DNA of 10,390 nt, taken from contig JAOPWK010000111.1 in the NCBI GenBank assembly GCA_025965735.1, forward strand, positions 1 to 10,390, read 5' to 3'. The DNA is from Frankiales bacterium (GTDB lineage: Bacteria; Actinomycetota; Actinomycetes; Mycobacteriales; SCTD01). Below, in pieces: positions 5,123 to 10,390 of the stretch. The position numbers and the translations under genes were made by a program. Numbering within the stretch: the stretch's first letter is position 1; every line of letters starts with the position of its first letter. Below the pieces are notes generated by a model. It saw only the letters and a program-made list of their open reading frames with translations. It searched no databases and was not told where the DNA came from.

Positions 5123-6762
5123 AGCGGCGCGGTCCAGACCAGCTCGGTGCCGCCCTCGGGCCGGGCCGCCACCCGCAGCTCGCCGCCCATCAGCGTCGCG
5201 CGCTGCGCGAGGTTGGCCAGCCCGCTGCGCCGGTCCTGGTCGGCCGGCAGCCCGCGGCCGTCGTCGCGCACCACGAGCTGCACCTGGTCACCGACCTCCA
5301 GCACGACCTCGACGCGGGTGGCGCCGGCGTGCCGCGCGGCGTTCGACAGCGCCTCGCGCAGCACCGCCTGCAGGTGGTCGCCCAGCTCCGGCGGCACGGA
5401 GGTGTCGACGAGCCCGGCGAGGCGGACGGCCGGGGTGAAGCCGAGCTGCTCCGCACCGGCGTCGATGACCTCGAAGAGCCTGCTGCGCAGGCTGCTCCGC
5501 TCCACGGACGGCTCGTTCTGCAGGGCGTAGATGGTGGAGCGGATCTCGCGGATCGTCGTGTCCAGGTCGTCGACCGCGCGCCGTACGCGGCTGGCCGCCT
5601 CGGGCCGCTCGACCAGGCGCGCCGCGCTCTCGAGCTGCATCCCGGTGGCGAACAGCCGCTGGATGACCAGGTCGTGCAGGTCCCGTGCGATGCGCTCCCG
5701 GTCCTCGAACACGACCAGGCGCTGCGCGTCGCGACGGTGCTCGGCGACCTCGAGGCCCACCGCTGCCTGCGCCGCGAAGCTGGTGAGCTCGTCGACGACC
5801 GCCGGCTCGATGGCGGGCTCGCCGTCGCCGGTGGTGACCGCCAGGACGCCGCGCCGGGCGAGCGGCACGAGCAGCGCGGAGCCGACGGGCTGCGCGGACA
5901 GCACGTCCTGCGCGTCGACGCCGACGAGCAGCCGCGGCTGACCCGCGGCCAGCACCTGCCCGGCCGGGCTGTCCGACAGCGAGAGGCGCCTGCCGACGAG
6001 GCCTGCCGCGGCGGGGCCGGCTGCGGCCTCGACGAGCAGGCCGTCCTCCGACGGCAGGGCCACGAAGGACCCCGTCGCGCGGCTCAGCTCGCGGGCGCGC
6101 TGCGCCACGAGGTGCAGCACGTCCTCCGGCTCGTCACCGCTCAGCAGCGCGGCGCTGATCTCGCCGCTGGCCCGCAGCCAGCCCTCGCGGCGACGCACCG
6201 CGTCGTACAGCCGGGCGTTCTCGATGGCGACACCGGCGGCGGCGGCCAGCGCCAGCACGACCGCCTCGTCCTCCTCGTCGAAGGAGCCGCCGCTGCGCTT
6301 CTCGGTCAGGTAGAGGTTGCCGAAGACCGCGTCGCGCACCCGGATCGGCACGCCGAGGAAGGTCGTCATGGGCGGGTGGTTGGGCGGGAAGCCGTACGCA
6401 GCAGGGTCTTTCCCGAGGTCGTCGAGGCGCAGCGGTCGGGGGTCGCGGATGAGCAGGCCCAGGATGCCGCGCCCGTGCGGCAGCGAGCCGATCTCCGCGT
6501 GCTTCTCCTCGTCGATGCCGACGGTGATGAACTGCGACAGCAGCCCGTCGTCCCCGATGACGCCCAGCGCCGCGTAGCGGGCGTCGGCCAGTGTGGAGGC
6601 CGCCTGGGTGATGCGCCGAAGCACGGTCTGCAGGTCCAGGTCGCTGCCGACGGCGAGCACCGCCTCGAGCAGCGCGTGCACGCGGTCGCGCGTACCCAGG
6701 ACGTCGGACAGCCGCAGCTGCAGCTCCTGCAGCAGGTCGTCGAGCCGGAGCTGCGGCAGCAC
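5119..6762 (-). CDS. Two-GAF sensor histidine kinase, DosS/DevS/DosT-like heme oxygen sensor
   Basis: A 547-residue soluble sensor kinase. Order: short helical N-terminus (about 1-40, with QLRLDDLL), GAF1 (about 43-185), GAF2 (about 200-340), dimerisation domain of HisKA_3 type with RIARDLHDLVIQRLF (357-371, phospho-acceptor His363), and HATPase_c (about 455-545: N-box REALSNAARHA with Asn474, DDGRGLP 500-506, GLANLAQRA). GAF1 contains FPPNHPPM...FLGVPIRV...FGNLYLTEK. His129 and Tyr151 are 22 residues apart, the same spacing as the heme ligand His149 and distal Tyr171 of mycobacterial DosS, so heme-based O2/NO/CO sensing is likely. The start is GTG at 6762, 29 nt after lipA, with only a poor Shine-Dalgarno (GAGG 3 nt away) and no -10, so it is probably co-transcribed with lipA. 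No response regulator is adjacent. Its partner is presumably a DosR homologue elsewhere. Confidence 0.92.
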   Translation of the reverse strand: MLPQLRLDDLLQELQLRLSDVLGTRDRVHALLEAVLAVGSDLDLQTVLRRITQAASTLADARYAALGVIGDDGLLSQFITVGIDEEKHAEIGSLPHGRGILGLLIRDPRPLRLDDLGKDPAAYGFPPNHPPMTTFLGVPIRVRDAVFGNLYLTEKRSGGSFDEEDEAVVLALAAAAGVAIENARLYDAVRRREGWLRASGEISAALLSGDEPEDVLHLVAQRARELSRATGSFVALPSEDGLLVEAAAGPAAAGLVGRRLSLSDSPAGQVLAAGQPRLLVGVDAQDVLSAQPVGSALLVPLARRGVLAVTTGDGEPAIEPAVVDELTSFAAQAAVGLEVAEHRRDAQRLVVFEDRERIARDLHDLVIQRLFATGMQLESAARLVERPEAASRVRRAVDDLDTTIREIRSTIYALQNEPSVERSSLRSRLFEVIDAGAEQLGFTPAVRLAGLVDTSVPPELGDHLQAVLREALSNAARHAGATRVEVVLEVGDQVQLVVRDDGRGLPADQDRRSGLANLAQRATLMGGELRVAARPEGGTELVWTAPL

Positions 6763-6791
6763 GAGCCTCGGTGAGGCGTCGTCGGTGCTGC

Positions 6792-7727
6792 TCAGGACGC
6801 CGTCGCCCGACGCGCGATCGCCTGCTCGTACAGGCGACCGGCGCGGTAGGAGGAGCGCACCAGCGGCCCGCTCATGACGCCAGCGAAGCCGATGTCCTCG
6901 GCCTCCTGCGACAGGTCCACGAACTCCTCCGGCTTGACCCAGCGCGTGACGGGATGGTGCCGCGGCGAGGGGCGGAGGTACTGCGTGATGGTGATGAGCT
7001 CGCAGCCGGCGTCGTGCAGGTCCTGCAGCGCCTGGCTGATCTCCTCGCGCTCCTCACCCATGCCGAGGATGAGGTTGCTCTTGGTGACCAGGCCCGCCTC
7101 GCGGGCGGCGGTGATGACGGCGAGCGAGCGCTCGTAGCGAAAGCCCGGCCGGATGCTCTTGAAGATGCGCGGGACGGTCTCGACGTTGTGCGCGAGCACC
7201 TCCGGACGGCTGGCGAACACCTCGTCCAGGAGCGCCGGCGTCCCGTTGAAGTCGGGGATGAGCAGCTCGACGCCGATGCCCGGCAGGGCGGCGTGGATCT
7301 GCCGGACGGTCTCGGCGTACAGCCACGCTCCGCCGTCCGGCAGGTCGTCGCGGGCGACCCCGGTGACGGTGGCGTACTTCAGGCCCATCTGCGCGACGGA
7401 CTCCGCGACGCGGCGCGGCTCGTCGGTGTCGTAGGCCGCGGGCTTGCCGGTGTCGATGTTGCAGAAGTCGCAGCGCCGCGTGCACTGGTCGCCGCCGATG
7501 AGGAAGGTGGCCTCGCGGTCCTCCCAGCACTCGTAGATGTTGGGGCAGCCGGCCTCCTCGCACACGGTTGAGAGGCCCTGCGTGCGGACGAGCTTCTTGA
7601 GCGAGGTGTACTCCGGCCCCATGACCGCGCGGGTCTTGATCCAGGAGGGCTTCTTCTCGATCGGCACCGCGCTGTTGCGCACCTCGAGGCGCAGCATCTT
7701 CCGGCCGTCGGGGCTCACAGTGCTCAC
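6792..7727 (-). CDS. lipA: Lipoyl synthase
   Basis: Radical-SAM enzyme that inserts two sulfurs into octanoyl groups on lipoyl domains (pyruvate and 2-oxoglutarate dehydrogenases, glycine cleavage H protein). The 311-residue product has both cluster motifs: the auxiliary-cluster cysteines C56, C61 and C67 in CEEAGCPNIYEC, and the radical-SAM cysteines C82, C86 and C89 in CTRRCDFC. The C-terminal RSSY (291-294) supplies the serine ligand of the auxiliary cluster. All key residues are intact. The start is GTG at 7727, giving MSTVSPDGRKMLRLEVRN as in other actinobacterial LipA; a second GTG three codons on is possible. TAGCCT lies 5 nt upstream with no Shine-Dalgarno. It follows lipB by 70 nt and precedes the DosS-like kinase by 29 nt. 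Confidence 0.98.
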   Translation of the reverse strand: MSTVSPDGRKMLRLEVRNSAVPIEKKPSWIKTRAVMGPEYTSLKKLVRTQGLSTVCEEAGCPNIYECWEDREATFLIGGDQCTRRCDFCNIDTGKPAAYDTDEPRRVAESVAQMGLKYATVTGVARDDLPDGGAWLYAETVRQIHAALPGIGVELLIPDFNGTPALLDEVFASRPEVLAHNVETVPRIFKSIRPGFRYERSLAVITAAREAGLVTKSNLILGMGEEREEISQALQDLHDAGCELITITQYLRPSPRHHPVTRWVKPEEFVDLSQEAEDIGFAGVMSGPLVRSSYRAGRLYEQAIARRATAS

Positions 7728-7732
7728 ATGTC

Positions 7733-7738
7733 AGGCTA
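7733..7738 (-). promoter_or_regulatory. Candidate -10 element of lipA
   Basis: TAGCCT on the minus strand, 5 nt (GACAT) before the GTG at 7727. This is the same hexamer as at lipB and RDD but slightly closer. It would start transcription at or within the first codon, so leaderless initiation is plausible but less clear here. The 70-nt lipB-lipA gap otherwise shows only an imperfect CTCAG/CTGAG hairpin at about 7752-7773. Confidence 0.4.
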
Positions 7739-7797
7739 ACGCCGCAGGGGCCTCAGAGCGTCCCGGCGCTGAGCATCGCCCGTGCCCGTCCCGCAGC

Positions 7798-8415
7798 TCA
7801 CGCGGTGGCGACTGCCGCCGACAGCCGCGGCAGCCGCGACTCCAGCAGCGGCAGCACCTCCTCGACCGGCACGTCCCGGTCGAGCTCGCGCGACAGCGAG
7901 GTCACCGTCGCGTCGGCGATGCCGCACGGCACGATCCGGTCGTACGCCGACAGGTCCGGGTCGCAGTTCAGCGCGAAGCCGTGCATCGTCACGCCGCGGC
8001 TGACCCGGATGCCGATCGCGGCGACCTTGCGCGCCCCGTCCGGCGTCCACACGCCGCTTCGCCCGTCGACGCGACCCGTCGTCAGGCCCAGCTCGGCGCA
8101 CACGCCGATGAGCAGCTGCTCGACGTCGCGAACGTAGGCGACGACGTCCACCGGGTCGGCCAGCCGCACGATCGGGTAGCCGGTCACCTGCCCCGGCCCG
8201 TGCCAGGTGATCTTGCCGCCGCGGTCGACGTCGACGACGGGCGTCCCGTCGACCGGTCGCTCCCACGGCTCGGTCCGCTTGCCCGCGGTGTAGACGGGCG
8301 GGTGCTCGAGCAGCAGCGTGACGTCCTCGTGCCCCGCGACGACCTCTGCGTGAACGGTCTGCTGCAGCCGCCAGGCGTCGTCGTACGGCACGCTCCCGAG
8401 CCGCCGGACCTCCAC
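7798..8415 (-). CDS. lipB: Octanoyltransferase (lipoyl(octanoyl) transferase)
   Basis: Transfers octanoate from acyl carrier protein to the lysine of lipoyl domains, providing the substrate for LipA. The product is 205 residues. Family motifs: EHPPVYTAGKR (37-47), RGGKITWHGPGQ (65-76), the catalytic lysine Lys130 in RKVAAIGI, MHGFALN (144-150), and the catalytic cysteine Cys164 in VPCGI, equivalent to the E. coli Cys169/Lys135 pair. The open frame runs upstream to 8928 but that part only shadows the FAD enzyme. The GTG at 8415 (MEVRRLGSVPYDDAW) fits the family N-terminus and has TAGCCT exactly 7 nt upstream. The gene begins 10 nt after the FAD oxidoreductase stop. Assignment is very secure. 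Confidence 0.96.
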   Translation of the reverse strand: MEVRRLGSVPYDDAWRLQQTVHAEVVAGHEDVTLLLEHPPVYTAGKRTEPWERPVDGTPVVDVDRGGKITWHGPGQVTGYPIVRLADPVDVVAYVRDVEQLLIGVCAELGLTTGRVDGRSGVWTPDGARKVAAIGIRVSRGVTMHGFALNCDPDLSAYDRIVPCGIADATVTSLSRELDRDVPVEEVLPLLESRLPRLSAAVATA

Positions 8416-8422
8416 CTGGCCA

Positions 8423-8428
8423 AGGCTA
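8423..8428 (-). promoter_or_regulatory. -10 element of lipB overlapping an upstream stop codon
   Basis: TAGCCT followed by TGGCCAG (7 nt) and the GTG start. Its first three bases are the TAG stop codon of the FAD oxidoreductase. No Shine-Dalgarno; leaderless-type arrangement. Confidence 0.5.
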
Positions 8429-9625
8429 CGCCCGGAGCTCGGCCAGCACCGCCTGAGCGGCACGGCGCCCGGACACCAGCGCCCCCTGGATCGACGCGGA
8501 GTCGCGGTGGTCGCCGCACACGTACAGCCCCGGCTCCAGCCGGACCGCCTTGCGGAAGCGGCCCATCGGCGGGTCCTGCCGCGGCAGCGCCTCGGGGACG
8601 GCGTAGGTCGCCACGTGCTCCCAGCGCGTCGTGTCCACGCCGTACAGCCGCGAGAGATGCTGCCGCACAGCGGGTTCCGACGTGTCGCCGCTGACGACGC
8701 TGCTGCTGACGAGGTGCCGGCCTGGGGCGTACGAGGGGGCGGCGTTCGTGAGCACGACCGTGTTGGCGACGGGTCCGCTGCGTTCGCCGTCGAGCACGAC
8801 CGCCGGTTCGGCCACCGGCGGCTCGTCGGCCAGGTGGTACTGCGTGGTGACGCCGCTCGGCGCGGGCACGTCGAGGCCGGGCAGCAGCGCGGCCGCCGAG
8901 CATGCCGAGGTAGCGACGACGACGGCACGCGCCGGCTCGCCGTCCACCTCCTGCGGCCGGACGCTCGTCACCGGTGCGCCGAGCCGGACGTCCAGACCGC
9001 TCGCGAGCTGCGCCGGGATGGCGCCCATGCCGGCGGCGGGCACGCACTGGCTGCCGCGCACGAACGAGCGCCACACCAGGTCGAAGAACCGGCTGCTGGT
9101 GCCGAGCTGGTCCTCGAGGAAGACGCCGGACAGGAACGGGCGGAAGAAGCGGTCGATGGCGGTGTCGGAGAGGCCGCGGCTGCGCAGCGCCTCGTACGTC
9201 GTCATCTCCGGGCGGGACAGCAGCGCGTCGGGGGAGTGCAGGCCGGCCTGTGTGGCCAGCCGGGCGATGAGCACCTTGTCCTTGAGCGAGCCGATCGGGG
9301 CGAGCAGCGTCGTCGGCGCCCAGGTCGGCACCCGCCGGGGGTCGCCGACCCGGTGCAGCCGGTCCCCGAAGCGCACCAGCGCGCCGGGCGCGAACGGCCT
9401 CAGGTCGAGCTCGTGGTGGTCCAGCACCCGCTGCGCCTCCGGGTAGCCGGTGTTGTGCACCTGGAAGCCGCGGTCCAGCAGCATCCCGTCGACCTCGTCG
9501 GTGCGGACGCGGCCGCCGACGGTGTCGGAGGCCTCCCGGACCACGACCTCGACGCCTGCCGCCTGCAGGTGCCGGGCGCAGGCGAGGCCGGCCAGGCCCG
9601 CTCCGACGACCACCACCTCCGGCAC
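8426..9625 (-). CDS. FAD-dependent oxidoreductase (flavin amine oxidase / protoporphyrinogen oxidase-like)
   Basis: A 399-residue flavoprotein of the amine oxidase / phytoene desaturase-like superfamily. The N-terminal Rossmann motif VVVVGAGLAGLACARHL (4-20) leads to Glu31 and VGGRVRTDEVDG (36-47). The C-terminal GLYVCGDHRDSASIQGALVSG segment is the second FAD-binding motif. Substrate residues cannot be read; possible substrates include amines, a porphyrinogen or a polyene. The start is GTG at 9625 (MPEVVVVGAG): the open frame extends 47 codons further upstream but that part is Arg/Pro-rich, overlaps the divergent kinase gene and lacks family similarity. TACGCT sits 6 nt upstream with no Shine-Dalgarno. 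It is followed by lipB after 10 nt, so it may lead a lipB-lipA-kinase transcript. No link to lipoate is known to me. Confidence 0.88.
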   Translation of the reverse strand: MPEVVVVGAGLAGLACARHLQAAGVEVVVREASDTVGGRVRTDEVDGMLLDRGFQVHNTGYPEAQRVLDHHELDLRPFAPGALVRFGDRLHRVGDPRRVPTWAPTTLLAPIGSLKDKVLIARLATQAGLHSPDALLSRPEMTTYEALRSRGLSDTAIDRFFRPFLSGVFLEDQLGTSSRFFDLVWRSFVRGSQCVPAAGMGAIPAQLASGLDVRLGAPVTSVRPQEVDGEPARAVVVATSACSAAALLPGLDVPAPSGVTTQYHLADEPPVAEPAVVLDGERSGPVANTVVLTNAAPSYAPGRHLVSSSVVSGDTSEPAVRQHLSRLYGVDTTRWEHVATYAVPEALPRQDPPMGRFRKAVRLEPGLYVCGDHRDSASIQGALVSGRRAAQAVLAELRA

Positions 9626-9631
9626 CTCGGC

Positions 9632-9637
9632 AGCGTA
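9632..9637 (-). promoter_or_regulatory. Candidate -10 element of the FAD oxidoreductase
   Basis: TACGCT on the minus strand followed by 6 nt (GCCGAG) and the GTG at 9625. It fits TANNNT and a leaderless start, within the 59-bp divergent gap shared with the kinase-like gene. Confidence 0.4.
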
Positions 9638-9684
9638 GGTGTGGAGAAGCCGCTCGGCCGGTCGAGGTCTGGGAGACTCCGCCG

Positions 9685-10390
9685 GTGAGCGAGGTGTGGT
9701 CCCTGCCCGGCTACGACGTCCAGGCCCTGCTGGGCTTCGGTGCCACCGGCGAGGTCTGGCGGGCATGCGAGCTGGCCACGGGCGACACCGTCGCGCTCAA
9801 GCGCCTGCGGGCCGGTGCGGACCCGTCGGCCGTGGATGCGCTGCGCCGGGAGGCCTCGCTGCTGCGCAGCCTGGACACGCCGTACGTCGTGCGGCTGCGC
9901 GAGGTCGTCGGCTCCGGTGCGGAGACGGTCCTGGTCCTCGACCACGCGCCGGGCGGGTCGCTGGCGACGCTGCTGGCCCGCCGCGGCTCGCTGGAGCCGG
10001 GCGAGGTCGTCACCATCGGCGCCCCGCTGGCGCAGGCGCTGGCGGCCGCGCACAGCCGAGGGCTGGTGCACGGCGACGTCACGCCGTCCAACGTGCTGTT
10101 CACGGCGGACGGGATGCCGCTGCTGTCCGACCTGGGGCTGGCGCGCGTGGCCGGGGAGCGGCTGGCCTCCGTCGACGGGACCGCGGAGTACGTCGATCCT
10201 GCCGTCGCCGGCGGAGGGGACCCGGACGCGGCCGCCGACGTGTGGGCGCTGGCGGCGGTCTGCCACCACATGCTGGCCGGGTCGCCGCCGCACGACGGCG
10301 GCAGCGTGGCCGAGGTGCTGTCGGCGGCCACCAGCGGCAGCCGCGCGCCGCTCGGGCTGCTGGCGCCGTCCGCCCCCCGCGCGCTGGTGT
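9685..10390 (+). CDS. Serine/threonine protein kinase-like protein, atypical (3' end outside window)
   Basis: The first 235 codons of a eukaryotic-like kinase domain, cut by the window edge. Visible: glycine loop GFGATGEV (17-24), VALK lysine Lys39, helix-C Glu56, catalytic loop HGDVTPSN (129-136, Asp131 and Asn136), DLG (149-151) in place of DFG, GTAEYVDPA (165-173) where GTxxYxAPE is usual, and DVWALAAV (185-192). ATP-binding and metal residues are kept. The HRD arginine is Gly, the catalytic-loop lysine (HRDLKPxN) is Thr133, and the APE glutamate is absent, so it may have weak, altered or no phosphotransfer activity. Whether a transmembrane or sensor domain follows cannot be seen. The start is GTG at 9685 (MSEVWSLPGYDV) with GGGAGA 8 nt upstream. 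Divergent from the FAD gene. Confidence 0.85.
   Translation, partial: MSEVWSLPGYDVQALLGFGATGEVWRACELATGDTVALKRLRAGADPSAVDALRREASLLRSLDTPYVVRLREVVGSGAETVLVLDHAPGGSLATLLARRGSLEPGEVVTIGAPLAQALAAAHSRGLVHGDVTPSNVLFTADGMPLLSDLGLARVAGERLASVDGTAEYVDPAVAGGGDPDAAADVWALAAVCHHMLAGSPPHDGGSVAEVLSAATSGSRAPLGLLAPSAPRALV

Noticed and set aside
4126..6774. Very long open frame on the plus strand (over 880 codons) spanning the nitroreductase and kinase genes, and a similar one at 156-2195
   Set aside because: These are antisense or out-of-phase shadows made possible by very high GC; their Arg/Ala/Gly-rich translations have no family motifs, whereas the genes they overlap are clear.
8416..8928. N-terminal extension of LipB to an upstream start at 8928
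   Set aside because: It lies inside the FAD oxidoreductase coding sequence in another frame and lacks LipB similarity; the GTG at 8415 fits the family N-terminus.
9626..9766. 47-codon N-terminal extension of the FAD oxidoreductase
   Set aside because: It would overlap the start of the divergent kinase gene, is Arg/Pro-rich, and precedes the canonical Rossmann motif that normally begins such proteins.
1..10390. Mobile elements, CRISPR arrays, tRNA/rRNA genes, riboswitches
   Set aside because: No transposase or integrase motifs, no spaced direct repeats and no recognisable RNA gene was found on either strand by eye.

Overview
The window is a gene-dense, very GC-rich stretch from an actinomycete chromosome. 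The GC-rich third codon positions, many GTG/TTG starts, leaderless-type promoters and gene content all point that way. The set lipB, lipA, DUF4191 membrane protein, RDD membrane protein, glnA is a conserved actinobacterial block; I recall the same order as Rv2217-Rv2220 in Mycobacterium tuberculosis and around SCO2193-SCO2198 in Streptomyces. Genus cannot be fixed from the sequence alone. There is no sign of mobile DNA, CRISPR or RNA genes.

Layout. Left (1-2200): a GC-rich terminator, glnA (type I glutamine synthetase, minus) and a divergent RDD-family membrane protein. They share a 153-bp control region with a strong match to the GlnR nitrogen-regulator box. Centre-left (2197-3953): DUF4191 membrane protein, a PlsC-type acyltransferase and a small 63-codon gene, all minus. 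Centre (3954-6762): a divergent control region with a perfect 18-bp palindrome resembling the DosR/DevR dormancy-regulon box, then an Acg-like nitroreductase-fold protein (plus) and a two-GAF histidine kinase (minus). The kinase keeps the heme His/Tyr spacing of mycobacterial DosS/DevS. Right (6792-10390): lipA, lipB and an FAD-dependent amine-oxidase-type oxidoreductase (all minus), then the start of a Ser/Thr-kinase-like gene (plus) cut by the window edge.

How they work together. LipB moves octanoyl groups from acyl carrier protein to target enzymes and LipA inserts sulfur to make lipoate. GlnA assimilates ammonium under probable GlnR control. Between these housekeeping genes sits what looks like a hypoxia/redox-response insert: a predicted oxygen-sensing kinase without an adjacent response regulator, a typical DosR-regulon target family member, and a DosR-like operator between that gene and the small gene.

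Several genes (RDD, DUF4191, plsC-like, lipB, the FAD enzyme and probably lipA) have a TANNNT -10 hexamer 5-7 nt before the start codon and no Shine-Dalgarno, the arrangement of leaderless mRNAs. The small gene, the nitroreductase and glnA instead have clear Shine-Dalgarno sites. No gene-free stretch exceeds about 200 bp if the small gene at 3762-3953 is accepted.
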